Below are positions 1-8,316 of a stretch of 64,000 bases of DNA, in pieces. The DNA is from Pseudomonadota bacterium. Lineage in GTDB: Bacteria > Myxococcota_A > Polyangia > Haliangiales > Haliangiaceae. Positions within the stretch are counted from its first letter, which is position 1. The number at the start of each line of letters is the position of its first letter. The stretch covers positions 1 to 64,000 of the forward strand of contig JAKSDA010000123.1 of the NCBI GenBank assembly GCA_022360315.1, read 5' to 3'. Both the position numbers and the translations under genes were made by a program. The notes beneath the pieces were generated by a model, which saw nothing but the letters and a program-made list of their open reading frames with translations, searched no databases and was not told the origin of the DNA.

Positions 1-153
1 ACCGCGACCCGCAAGTAAGTACCCATTATAGCCGACCAGCCCGCCGATGGCTGTGTTGCTCATCGGTCACGTAGGCCCACTATGCTCCCTCTTCGCGCCT
101 TGCCCTCGACGCGCTGGGCCGACCCTACTGGGCACTTACTTACGGGTCGCGGT
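1..153. repeat. Inverted-repeat (MITE-like) element at left edge
   Basis: Positions 1-25 and 129-153 are inverted repeats of each other with only two mismatches (positions 12 and 21 of the arm). They enclose about 100 bp with no convincing gene. The interior carries a 38-nt motif (96-133) that recurs at 5147-5184. Terminal inverted repeats around a short non-coding core are typical of miniature transposable elements. The left edge of the window cuts the element, so a target-site duplication cannot be checked. Confidence 0.6.
96..133 (+). repeat. Dispersed 38-nt repeat, copy 1
   Basis: This 38-nt stretch matches 5147-5184 at 34 of 38 positions, in the same orientation. The core CCTCGACGCGCTGG is identical in both. 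The right end of copy 1 enters the inverted-repeat arm of the edge element. Neither copy is coding, so selection on a protein does not explain the match. Confidence 0.6.
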
Positions 154-224
154 ACTTAGCTTCCACTGTTCCTTCTTCACTTTGCAAGCCAGATCCTCCC
201 ACTCGGGAAAGTCAACCCATACTC

Positions 225-1241
225 CTAGTCTTCAACCTTCTTGCGACTATAGCTCTCGATAAATCGATACGGGTACATTTCTGGTAGTTGACTAGCCCTA
301 TTCAGTCTTTGAATCTCATCGTCGCTGAGTTCGAGTTCAGCTGCACCGAGATTATCTTCAAGTTGCTCCATTGTGCGCACACCGATAATAACACTTGAGA
401 CGGTCGGCTGCCGCCGTGTCCAGGTCACTGCTACCTGAGAATAGGTTACCCCACGTTCCTCAGCGATACTGCCCATGACATCAATGATCGCCCAGTTTCG
501 CTCTGTATTACGACGATGCCAAGCTTCTTCTGTATCATCCTCCATAGCAGCAATGCGACCTTCTTCCGGTTTATCACCCCGTTTGTATTTGCCCGTCAAG
601 AAGCCACCTCCGAGCGGCCCCCATGGGGTTAATCCAATACCTTCGCTGTCAAATAACTCAACAAATTCGTACTCGATATCACGCATGACAAGACTGTACT
701 GGTATTGCCCGGCAACAAAACGCTCAAGACTGCTGGCATTGCTAACCGACAGTGCTTTCATGACCTGCCACGCCTTAAAATTAGACATACCTATATAGCG
801 CACTTTACCCTGTCGGACGAGATCGTCAAACGCGCGCAGGGATTCTTCAATTGGTGTATTGTAATCCCAGCAGTGCATGTAATAAAGGTCAATATAATCG
901 GTAGCCAGGCGGCGCAAACTATCTTCAACAGCCCGCATAATATTAAATCGTGATAATCCACGCTGATTTGGGCCATCACCCATCGGAAAATTGACCTTGG
1001 TGGCGAGAATAATCCGATCACGCTTTCCGTTGATGGCCTTACCCGTGACCTCTTCAGATCGTCCCCCAGCGTACACATTTGCGGTATCCAGATGATTGCC
1101 ACCGGCATCGAGATAGGCGTGAATAATCCGTTCTGCATCATCAGGACGTGTGCCGCGCGGCCCTTCTTCTCCGAATATCATGGTTCCGAGCGCAATATCG
1201 GACGTCAAAAGTCCTGTATTTCCTAAACGTTTGAGCTTCAT
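225..1241 (-). CDS. Aldo/keto reductase
   Basis: A 338-aa NADPH-dependent aldo/keto reductase of the YajO/Tas (voltage-channel-beta-like) type, predicted cytosolic, reducing aldehydes or ketones of unknown identity. The start is placed at the ATG at 1241 because the protein then begins MKLKRLGNTGL, the usual family start, with AAGGGAA about 6 nt upstream. The catalytic tetrad is visible: Asp and Tyr in DTANVYAGG, Lys in ILATKVNF, His in YYMHCWD. The C-terminal NADP-binding motif IIGVRTMEQLEDN is present. Length is normal for the family. Base composition is clearly more AT-rich than the rest of the window, which suggests recent acquisition. It stands alone between a mobile-like repeat and the 3' end of a convergently placed kinase gene region. 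Confidence 0.92.
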   Translation of the reverse strand: MKLKRLGNTGLLTSDIALGTMIFGEEGPRGTRPDDAERIIHAYLDAGGNHLDTANVYAGGRSEEVTGKAINGKRDRIILATKVNFPMGDGPNQRGLSRFNIMRAVEDSLRRLATDYIDLYYMHCWDYNTPIEESLRAFDDLVRQGKVRYIGMSNFKAWQVMKALSVSNASSLERFVAGQYQYSLVMRDIEYEFVELFDSEGIGLTPWGPLGGGFLTGKYKRGDKPEEGRIAAMEDDTEEAWHRRNTERNWAIIDVMGSIAEERGVTYSQVAVTWTRRQPTVSSVIIGVRTMEQLEDNLGAAELELSDDEIQRLNRASQLPEMYPYRFIESYSRKKVED

Positions 1242-1574
1242 AAAATTCCCTTTACTCAATAGATCGACTCGTGTATCAACCACTCTGGCGTATCATAATA
1301 AACTTGCCCCGCCAGATGGTTGTATCCTCACTCAATCAGAGGGCGTCTGAAAAGGTGCAATGGGCTCCCCGGCCCTTCAACTGGCGGTCCATGAGGTCCG
1401 TCCAGCAGCGCTCTATCGGTCGTTTTGTGTGGACCTCGGAATATAAGGTCGCGCATCCGACCTTGTGACCCGCGCTTGCATAGCGTGCCGCGGTCCACCA
1501 CCGCCCCGGAGTCTAGCTACCGGCCTACTGGCTAGCCGGGATCTGAGCCGCGACGTACAGTGGCGCGTCCCGGC
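1242..1574. other. Intergenic stretch, no gene seen
   Basis: This is 333 bp between the start of the reductase and the stop of the pseudokinase gene, both on the minus strand. The first 100 bp share the AT-rich character of the reductase gene; the rest returns to high GC. Only short shadow reading frames occur. The reductase promoter should lie here, but no convincing -35/-10 pair was recognised. Confidence 0.6.
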
Positions 1575-4500
1575 TCATCGTTTGTCGTCGGCCCGACGCC
1601 GCAGCCAGCGGGAGACCTGGCGCGCCTTCTGCTTGCCGTGTTGCCCGCGGGCGCGAAAAGCCGTGGCCGCCGCTACGGCCAGCTTCCTGGCCCGCTCGCG
1701 CTCTAAGCGGTCGCGCCACAACGCCCGCGCCAGCGCGTACTGGATTTCGGGGGTCTCTGCGATGCCGGTGCGCTCGGCAGCTGCCAGGGCTCGCTCCAGG
1801 GTCTTGCGAGCCGCGCCGCGCCGACCCAACTCGAGTTGCGCGAGACCCACTCGGCCCAGTGCGGCTATCGTGCGGGCGTCGTTTTTGGGGGTGTGGCCAC
1901 GCCACAGGGCCAGAGCCCGCTGGTAGGACAAGAGCGCACGCTGGTGATCGCCGCGGGCCAACAGCGCATCCCCCAGATGTTTGAAGGCCCAAGCTTTGAC
2001 TGCGGCGTCCTCTCCCCGGTCTTCGCCTCTATTCCAGTCCCTATCTTCATTATCGCCCCCGTTCTCGTCTTCGCCCACGGCGCGGCGGCTCCTGGCCCCG
2101 TTGCTGATGACGCTGCTCTCGACGCCGATCCCGGCCCCGGCAATCGCCGAATCCCGGTCTCCGCCCACACTCAGACCGCGGGGCAATACGGTTGCCGTCG
2201 GATCAGCAGCGAAACCGGCGATGGCCGCGCCGAGACGCCCCCGGGCCAGGCTGGGCCGGCGTCCGCGGCCGCTGGTTTCCCATATGGCAACAGCCTGCTG
2301 ATACACGGATACGGCGCCGCGGTATTTGCGCAACAGCAGCATGACCTCGCCCAGCTCGAGGAGGGCATCGGCCAGTAGGGGATGGGCACCTCCGAGGGCG
2401 GCTTCATACTCCTCCACCGCGCTCTCGGCGAGCTCGACGGCGCTGTTGTAGCGACCACGAGCTCTGTCCATGCGGCTGAGCGCCGCGTACGCCTGGGCAC
2501 GCGCCACAACCCCGCGCCTCATCTCTTTGAGTCGCGCCGTGGCGTCGCGCAGTGCGTTCCGCGCGGCCTCGGTCTGGCCCAGCTGGATGAGGGAATCGGC
2601 CACCGCCACCTGAGCGGAGGCGGTGTTCGGGTGCATGGGCCCGTAATTGAGCTGGTACATCGACTGCGCCTTGCGCTGGGTGTTCAGCGCGGCATGCGGG
2701 GTGCCCTGGGCGAGCTGGTAGTTGCCCAGAGCGTATAGGGCATCGGCCAGCGAGGCCGGGCGTTCATTGGCCCGGGTGGAATAGTGGCTGATGGCCTGGT
2801 TCTGCCGGCTGGTAGCCTCGCGGAACATACCTTGCCCGGCCAGGCTGGATGCCACCGCGTGGTTGAACTTGGCCTCCAAGTCCTTGTCACCACCCATGCG
2901 CGCGAGGGTGGCCCGGACATATTGTTGCCAGTAGTCGCGCTGCGCCGGCTCATGGGCAAAGGCGAGCAGGCGCAGCGCCGCGTCTATAGCGACCCGGTCG
3001 TGTCCGTGGGCTTGCGCCGTCCACACCGCCCGGGTCAGGTATCGCTCGGCGTCGGCGAGATCTCCAGTTTTGGCGGCAATAACCCCGCGGAGGTGGTCGG
3101 CGCGGGCTTGCCAGTCCGGTCCCCCGGACTCGCGAGCAGCACTGTACACCCGCGCGGCACGCTGTCTCGCCTGGGCGTAACTGCCGGTATAGTACAATAT
3201 CTCGGCGCTGGCCAGATCGCCGGCCCAGGAGGCACCAGCCGGGCTGACCCGAGCCACATCGCGACATTGGCGGGGATCGGGCAGGGCGCGCACGGCGGCA
3301 GCACCGCGACTCAGAGTGTCGATGGAGCCGGAGGTCAAGGTCGCGAGCAGGGTTTGCAGACCTTCCCGCCCCTGCGCCATGCACGCACGCGTCGCCTGGT
3401 CGGGCGCTCCCGATTCACACAGGACTTGCGCCTCGGTTTGCCAGCGACCAGCGTATCCATCCAGCGCTCGTTCGAGGACCACCCACTGTTCATTGCCATG
3501 TGTGACCTGGTGGCCGAGGACCACCTTGCGCAGCGCCTGTTTACGCGGTGTATCCCACACTCCAACGAGCCCGGGCTCATCGGTGTCCACACACTGAGTC
3601 ACCGAGTCGCGAGCGCCGAGGGTGCCCACGGCCACCCCGGCCAGGGCAAAGGCAAAAACAGCAGCGACAGCCACGGCCGCGTACGTGCGCCGCGACGGTC
3701 GCCGCGACACGCCGCCGAGCCGGTCGAGAAGATCGTTCATGGACTTGTGACGCTCGGCCGGATCCTTGCGCAGTCCGCGCAAGATCGCCGTGTGCACTGA
3801 TTCGGGAACCCCCTTGCGAGGGATCGGCCTGACCCGTGCCAGCAAGACCTCGCGCAGCCAGCTGGCGATTGTATCGCCGGCAAACGGCGGACTCTCGTAC
3901 AGCGCGGTGAACAGGGCGGCGCAGAATGCAAACTGGTCGGCGGTTGGGCCAGCCACGGCGCCGTGCAGCCGCTCCGGCGCCACGTAGAGCCGGTGGCCCA
4001 GCTTGTCGAGGGGGGCCCCCATGATCAGCGTGTCGCTGGCAGTGGTTGCCCTCCTGCCCTGGCGACGGTGCAAGTAGCCCACGAACGAGTCTTCTGGGTT
4101 AAAGGCCGAAAAAGAATCGGTAGTCCTGCGCCTCGGCAATTGCTGCGTCGGCCTGGCCGAGCCCTGTGCGTCGGCGGCGGCGGACAGGCACTCGGCGATG
4201 CCGAAATCCAGGACCCGAACCCGGCCGTCGAGGCCAACTATGCAGCTATTGGGGGTGAAGCAACCGTGGGTGATGCCGGCCTCATGCGCAGCAGCGAGGC
4301 CACGCCCGGCCTGGATGAAGAGGTCGAGGATGCGCTGATACGGCATGGAGCCGTGACAAGCGCTCGCCAGGGACGTGCCTTTGATGAATTCGGATACGAT
4401 GAAAACCTGCTCCCCGTGGGTGCCCACGGAGTGCACCCGCAACACGTTGGGATGGGACACTTCGGTCAGGGCGCGAGTTATGTCGAGGAGCTCGCTCGAC

Positions 4501-4913
4501 TCGGCGGCCTCGGGGGAGCCCAGGTGCAGCATCTTGAGGACCACCCGATCTTCCTTCTGCGGGTCATAGGCCTCGTAGATCGCCCCGAGCCCAGCGTCGC
4601 CCACTCGACGTACGACAAGGTAGCGACCATCAATGATGTCGCCCTGCTCCAGTGGCTTGCTGACAGTAAAGGGGACTCGACCCAAGAATTGCCACGACCG
4701 CAGTCGCCACTCGATTTGCGCGACCAACTGCGGGTCGAGTATCTCCTCTTCGGCTTGCGGACGGGCCACATCCGCGATCAAGAGCTGACAATTAGTACAG
4801 GTGGACGCGTGCCTGTAGATGATCGACGCCTGCTTGGCCGGCAGGCGGCGCTCGAGTAACGCCTGCGCGGTTTCTGAATCGACGCAGTGCAGAGCTCCCT
4901 TCCAGGCTTTCAT
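1575..4913 (-). CDS. Pseudokinase-TPR protein with anti-sigma-type zinc motif
   Basis: A 1112-aa membrane protein. Residues 35-42 (H-x3-C-x2-C) resemble the zinc-binding anti-sigma (ZAS) motif. A Ser/Thr kinase fold follows at about 90-400, with a glycine loop, the ATP-anchoring Lys127, DFG at 236-238 and APE at 312-314. The catalytic loop reads HGCFTPNS at 216-223, so the HRD Asp is Cys218, the catalytic Lys is Thr220 and the metal-binding Asn is Ser223. It is therefore a predicted pseudokinase. A transmembrane helix follows at about 410-433, then a long TPR region containing an acidic Gly/Asp/Glu/Arg-rich insert (coded near 1990-2100). It probably scaffolds or senses rather than phosphorylates. 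The start lacks a clear Shine-Dalgarno. The gene is monocistronic between a reductase and a metal module. Confidence 0.88.
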   Translation of the reverse strand: MKAWKGALHCVDSETAQALLERRLPAKQASIIYRHASTCTNCQLLIADVARPQAEEEILDPQLVAQIEWRLRSWQFLGRVPFTVSKPLEQGDIIDGRYLVVRRVGDAGLGAIYEAYDPQKEDRVVLKMLHLGSPEAAESSELLDITRALTEVSHPNVLRVHSVGTHGEQVFIVSEFIKGTSLASACHGSMPYQRILDLFIQAGRGLAAAHEAGITHGCFTPNSCIVGLDGRVRVLDFGIAECLSAAADAQGSARPTQQLPRRRTTDSFSAFNPEDSFVGYLHRRQGRRATTASDTLIMGAPLDKLGHRLYVAPERLHGAVAGPTADQFAFCAALFTALYESPPFAGDTIASWLREVLLARVRPIPRKGVPESVHTAILRGLRKDPAERHKSMNDLLDRLGGVSRRPSRRTYAAVAVAAVFAFALAGVAVGTLGARDSVTQCVDTDEPGLVGVWDTPRKQALRKVVLGHQVTHGNEQWVVLERALDGYAGRWQTEAQVLCESGAPDQATRACMAQGREGLQTLLATLTSGSIDTLSRGAAAVRALPDPRQCRDVARVSPAGASWAGDLASAEILYYTGSYAQARQRAARVYSAARESGGPDWQARADHLRGVIAAKTGDLADAERYLTRAVWTAQAHGHDRVAIDAALRLLAFAHEPAQRDYWQQYVRATLARMGGDKDLEAKFNHAVASSLAGQGMFREATSRQNQAISHYSTRANERPASLADALYALGNYQLAQGTPHAALNTQRKAQSMYQLNYGPMHPNTASAQVAVADSLIQLGQTEAARNALRDATARLKEMRRGVVARAQAYAALSRMDRARGRYNSAVELAESAVEEYEAALGGAHPLLADALLELGEVMLLLRKYRGAVSVYQQAVAIWETSGRGRRPSLARGRLGAAIAGFAADPTATVLPRGLSVGGDRDSAIAGAGIGVESSVISNGARSRRAVGEDENGGDNEDRDWNRGEDRGEDAAVKAWAFKHLGDALLARGDHQRALLSYQRALALWRGHTPKNDARTIAALGRVGLAQLELGRRGAARKTLERALAAAERTGIAETPEIQYALARALWRDRLERERARKLAVAAATAFRARGQHGKQKARQVSRWLRRRADDKR

Positions 4914-5146
4914 GGATAGTAGAAAGAGTGCAAGAAAACTGCCAGGCTCGTCTACCCCCTTAATTTACCCGCACCACGCAAGGGCGCGAATCTGTTGGAC
5001 TTCGCCCGAGTGGCCGTGCCTGTGCGCAGGCTCAGGGCGCGCTGAATGTCGATATGTTCGCCGGTGCGGATAAGCGACCTCACCTACTGCGGTCTCGCCC
5101 CCCACGCTCGATTCGGCTGGCTGCGAACCACCGCTCTGCCGCTCGA

Positions 5147-5184
5147 CGCCTTGTCCTCGACGCGCTGGATCGACCCTACGGGGC
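5147..5184 (+). repeat. Dispersed 38-nt repeat, copy 2
   Basis: Second copy of the motif at 96-133 (34 of 38 identical). It sits in the 402-bp gap (4914-5315) upstream of the pseudokinase gene. No gene is supported in that gap. What it holds is this repeat, a strong palindrome (5202-5236) and a REP-like copy (5254-5303). Confidence 0.6.
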
Positions 5185-5201
5185 GGGCCGCAGCAACTAC
5201 A

Positions 5202-5236
5202 CACGATCACGTTGAAAACGCTCGAACGTGATCGTG
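5202..5236. promoter_or_regulatory. Perfect 12-bp inverted repeat with 11-nt spacer
   Basis: The arms CACGATCACGTT (5202-5213) and AACGTGATCGTG (5225-5236) are perfect complements. An outer pair GGGCCGC (5185-5191) and GCGGCCC (5238-5244) also matches. On the minus strand it lies after the metal-binding lipoprotein stop (5316) and before the pseudokinase start (4913). It could terminate the former or be an operator for the latter. There is no downstream T run on either strand, which argues against a simple intrinsic terminator. Confidence 0.55.
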
Positions 5237-5253
5237 CGCGGCCCGACCGCTTC

Positions 5254-5303
5254 GCATTCGGGCTATCATTTTTGGGCAGAGCCCCCGGACGGCCGGAGTC
5301 CGC
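5254..5303 (-). repeat. REP-like repeat, copy C (reverse orientation)
   Basis: The segment reading GCTATCATTTTTGGGCAGAG, followed by CCCCCGG, matches the reverse complement of the right part of the elements at 15584-15669 and 47908-48060, with about four differences over 27 nt. It carries a GCATTCGGG end like the other copies but lacks their first hairpin. It is non-coding. Confidence 0.45.
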
Positions 5304-5315
5304 ACTAATGGGGGG

Positions 5316-5933
5316 CTAGTTCTGCTTCATCTGGTGATCATTGCCCATCATCCCCTGGTGATGGTCGTGAACTTCAGAACCGCATTCGAGCATCCTCGTG
5401 CCCATGTAGGGATTGGCTATCTCGGCATCGACCTGAGCCCAGCGATTGTAGCCCCTGGCCATGGGGCATTCGAATACGTGGTATTTTTTCGCAGCTGCAG
5501 GCGTCGCGGTGAGGAGTGCGACGATGGGTTTGCTCACATCGCCATAGCCGCGCCGCAGGGCCTCGACATCATTCGATGCAAGGCCAGCTAGTTTCTTCGC
5601 CGCTGCCTCAATCGCGTCCATGTGCGGTTTCGCCGGGTCTGATACGGCATGGCGGCCCCTGGACGCGGCATCAGCCATCCCTTTTGCGCAGTCTGCCACG
5701 CCATCGCTTCTGTCCGCCGCGAGCAGCGCCCGACACTGCCCATACGGCGCCATCACCGCGTCGACCGCCTTCGCGGCCGCGTCGGTATCAACAGCCGATC
5801 TGGCCGGACTGGCCTTTGCCGTTCCCGGCTTGGGCTCGGAGCTCACTTGCTTGTCGGGTTCCTTGCCACTCGAGCAAACCGCCAAGCTCAGGGCCAGGCC
5901 TGACACGATCGCCATACGAAATGCATTATTCAT
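5316..5933 (-). CDS. DUF3347-type metal-binding lipoprotein
   Basis: A 205-aa predicted lipoprotein: signal peptide, lipobox LAVC at about residue 20, a Lys/Ala/Pro linker, then a DUF3347-type domain. The C-terminus carries the family signature ECPMARGYNRW, then NPYMGTRMLECG, and ends in a His/Met tail (HDHHQGMMGNDHQMKQ). DUF3347 domains often accompany copper/silver CusB-type efflux proteins, so periplasmic copper handling is the likely role. The start at 5933 has AAGGAAAGAAG just upstream and overlaps the stop of a small upstream frame as ATGA. It is the last gene of a minus-strand set with the His-rich exported protein (6268-6747). No CusA or CusB is in the window. Confidence 0.8.
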   Translation of the reverse strand: MNNAFRMAIVSGLALSLAVCSSGKEPDKQVSSEPKPGTAKASPARSAVDTDAAAKAVDAVMAPYGQCRALLAADRSDGVADCAKGMADAASRGRHAVSDPAKPHMDAIEAAAKKLAGLASNDVEALRRGYGDVSKPIVALLTATPAAAKKYHVFECPMARGYNRWAQVDAEIANPYMGTRMLECGSEVHDHHQGMMGNDHQMKQN

Positions 5934-6133
5934 GACTTCTTTCCTTCGTTTGTAGTCTCGAGAGCGGCGGCCTCCGCAGGTCGCCACGGTGTTTGCTCCC
6001 TCCAGATTGCAATCCAGGCAGCTCTCAGGCGGTCGAATACTTCGCGACCGTCCGGCACACGCGCTACCTGCTGCGATTGCACATAACCGATGGGCCATGG
6101 GAGCACGAGGCTGGCCCATACAGTCCATTTCAA
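5930..6133 (-). CDS. Possible small exported protein upstream of the metal lipoprotein
   Basis: A 67-aa frame from a TTG codon (6133) whose N-terminus, MKWTVWASLVLPWPIGYV, looks like a short hydrophobic leader, followed by a charged tail. Its stop overlaps the start of the DUF3347 lipoprotein (ATGA), which favours translational coupling. There is no recognisable family, a weak start and poor Shine-Dalgarno. It may equally be a non-coding leader. The 334 bp between 5934 and 6267 hold nothing else. Confidence 0.3.
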   Translation of the reverse strand: MKWTVWASLVLPWPIGYVQSQQVARVPDGREVFDRLRAAWIAIWREQTPWRPAEAAALETTNEGKKS

Positions 6134-6267
6134 TCGGTCTGCCGAAAATTGCTTTTCACGTCGCCTGACTGGCCACGCTTCTGATCACATACAGTCACTC
6201 CTCCGAGTCTGGTAAACGCAAGTGCGCACGACGGCGCACCTCGCCCGGAACAACCAAACGCGAAGGA

Positions 6268-6747
6268 TCAGATCAGCAGAACAATGGTCTTTGTGGGAGG
6301 AGCTCGCTCGAGAATTCTAGGCCGCGCTCGGGTTCGCAGAATCGTGGCGGGCGGCCGAACTGCCAGCTGGACTGTCGGCGGTATGACTGGCCTGATGTCG
6401 CCGGCCGGAACTGCGCGCGCCCCCAGTAACGCGGACGCGTCACAATCCCGCAACGCGCTGCATCCGCAGCAGTCCGGGTGAGAAGGCGATAGAGCGCAGG
6501 AATGCTCTTCGCCGTGTTGCTCATGGGACTTGTCGCGAGGGTACCCCTGAGACTGCTCATGAGAGTGACCCGGAGACGTCTCATGAGACTGCTCATGGCC
6601 GGACTCGTGATCGCCGCATGGGGCAGGCTTCTGATCGGAACAGTCCATCCCACAGAGTCCTGCGCCAGGCGCCGCCGTCGAAGAGCTCACCATCCCCAGC
6701 AGGGCGAGTACGGCAATGCGCGTTGATGTCTGGCGCGATCTGGCCAT
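6268..6747 (-). CDS. His/Cys-rich exported protein, probable metal binder
   Basis: A 159-aa protein with an N-terminal hydrophobic leader ending near SSTAAPGAG. A His/Glu/Ser-rich middle (about residues 40-82) follows, with repeated HEQS/HSHEQS units, then a Cys cluster HPDCCGCSALRDC. No enzymatic domain is recognised. His stretches plus clustered Cys after a leader suggest periplasmic or extracytoplasmic metal binding. It reads in the same direction as the DUF3347 lipoprotein about 330 bp downstream, which fits a copper or other soft-metal role. This is inference from composition and neighbourhood, not from a named family. Confidence 0.65.
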   Translation of the reverse strand: MARSRQTSTRIAVLALLGMVSSSTAAPGAGLCGMDCSDQKPAPCGDHESGHEQSHETSPGHSHEQSQGYPRDKSHEQHGEEHSCALSPSHPDCCGCSALRDCDASALLGARAVPAGDIRPVIPPTVQLAVRPPATILRTRARPRILERAPPTKTIVLLI

Positions 6748-6807
6748 CGATGTGTCAAGGATAAGTCAAGCAGTGAGCCAGGGCAAGCCGGGCTTTTCGG
6801 CTGCGAT

Positions 6808-8316
6808 CTATTCGGTCTCGTCCACGTGGGTATGGCCGTAGCCCTCGGTATCCGGATGCCCGTGCCCGCCGCCGGTGAGAGCGAACTCTTCCTCCGGCGA
6901 CAGCACCAGCTTGTGTCGTCCGACCAGCGCAAAGTAGAGCAGGCCGGCCAGAAACCACAGCGCGCAGCCGTAAACGCCGATGACATAGTCCGGGTTCAAA
7001 AACAGAAAGATCAGCGTAACAAAGGCGATGATCGCGGCCACCCAGGCTCCGCCGGTACCCAATGGACTGACATAGGGCCGCTCGATATCGGGCAGTTTTT
7101 TGCGGAGTATGACAAACGACATCATTTGCATCAGATACGCGATGACCGCGCCAAATACCGCCATGTTCAGCAACACAGCGCCGACCGGGACCCCGCCGAA
7201 GACCTTTTCGCCGAACTGGATGATCAGCGCCATCACGAATCCGATCACCGCGCCGACGATCAAGGCCACGTGCGGTGTCTTGCGCGTGCCGTGAGTGATC
7301 GACAGCCATTGAGGAAAATAACCCGCCCGGGACAGTGAGTAAATATTGCGGCCATACGCGTAGATGATGGTGTGAAAACTGGCGATCAAACCGGCTACTG
7401 CGATTAAGGCCAAAAATTTGGTTCCAATGCCATCGCCAAAGATAGTCTTGAAGGCCAGGAAGAGCGGCTCGTTCGAGGTGCCCACGACCTGGGCGCCCGG
7501 CGCAATGCCGGCGTTGAGAAAGAGGGTAAAAACGGAGCAGATGATCAGGGTGAGAATACCGTAGAGTAGGCCCCTGGGCATGTCTCGCTTGGGATCGTGG
7601 CTCTCTTCCGCGGCCAGCGGCAACTGCTCGATGGCGAGGTAAAACCAGATGGCAAACGGCAGAGCCGTGGTCACGCCGGCCCAGCCCCTGGGCAGCCAGG
7701 CCGAGTGGCCCTCGTCCGGTTTGATGTTCAGCGCCATGTCCATATCGAAGTGAAAGGCGGCGCCGATCCAGAAGACCAACAAGATGGCCAGGGCGAGAAA
7801 TGTGATGAACACCGAGAATCGGAACGTCAATTCGACGCCCCACACATTGAGCCCGACAAAGATCAGATACGAAATTGCCCACCACACCGGCGCAAACGAG
7901 TCGGGCGTTTCGAAGATGGCGCCCAGATAGCCGCCAATGCCAACCACGATCACCGCCGGTGTCAGCACGTATTCGATGTTTTCCGCCAGGCCGGTGATGA
8001 ACCCGCCCCAGGGCCCCATGGCCGAACGGCCAAACGAATAGGCGCCGCCCGTGTGGGGTAGAGCCGGCGACATTTCGGCGATAGAATAACACATGCCCAC
8101 ATACATGATGGCAATGATGATCGTCGCGTAGAGCAAACCGCCGAAGCCACCGGCATTCAGGCCAAAGTTCCAGCCGAAAAAATCGCCGGAAATCACCGCC
8201 CCCACGCCGAGCGCCCACAGCGACCAGACGCCGGCATAGCGCCGCAATCCCCGCTTTTCGAAATACTCGTTGCCAGCTTCCCGGTAGGTGACCCCGCCGA
8301 CTTGCTTCTCAGTCAT
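6808..8316 (-). CDS. APC-family permease, ethanolamine-permease type
   Basis: A 502-aa inner-membrane transporter with about 12 hydrophobic segments and an amino acid/polyamine/organocation (APC) fold. The N-terminus reads WALGVGAVISGDFFGWN, the hallmark of the ethanolamine permease (Eat) branch, followed by MCYSIAEMSPALPHTGGAY, typical of APC TM2-TM3. The start at 8316 is preferred because the protein then begins MTEKQVGGVTYREAG, with a GGGGG-containing leader upstream. The tail is His-rich (GGGHGHPDTEGYGHTHVDE), which is unusual for the family and fits the metal genes downstream. No ethanolamine ammonia-lyase genes are nearby, so the real substrate could be another amine or amino acid. Confidence 0.85.
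   Translation of the reverse strand: MTEKQVGGVTYREAGNEYFEKRGLRRYAGVWSLWALGVGAVISGDFFGWNFGLNAGGFGGLLYATIIIAIMYVGMCYSIAEMSPALPHTGGAYSFGRSAMGPWGGFITGLAENIEYVLTPAVIVVGIGGYLGAIFETPDSFAPVWWAISYLIFVGLNVWGVELTFRFSVFITFLALAILLVFWIGAAFHFDMDMALNIKPDEGHSAWLPRGWAGVTTALPFAIWFYLAIEQLPLAAEESHDPKRDMPRGLLYGILTLIICSVFTLFLNAGIAPGAQVVGTSNEPLFLAFKTIFGDGIGTKFLALIAVAGLIASFHTIIYAYGRNIYSLSRAGYFPQWLSITHGTRKTPHVALIVGAVIGFVMALIIQFGEKVFGGVPVGAVLLNMAVFGAVIAYLMQMMSFVILRKKLPDIERPYVSPLGTGGAWVAAIIAFVTLIFLFLNPDYVIGVYGCALWFLAGLLYFALVGRHKLVLSPEEEFALTGGGHGHPDTEGYGHTHVDETE

Noticed and set aside
2784..3800. Plus frame (338 aa) antisense to the pseudokinase gene
   Set aside because: Low-complexity Gly/Arg/His composition typical of antisense to a high-GC TPR gene; no ribosome site.
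6755..8218. Long minus frame (487 aa) overlapping the permease gene
   Set aside because: It is in another frame of the same strand, rich in Arg/His/Gly, with no family character; the permease frame explains the region.
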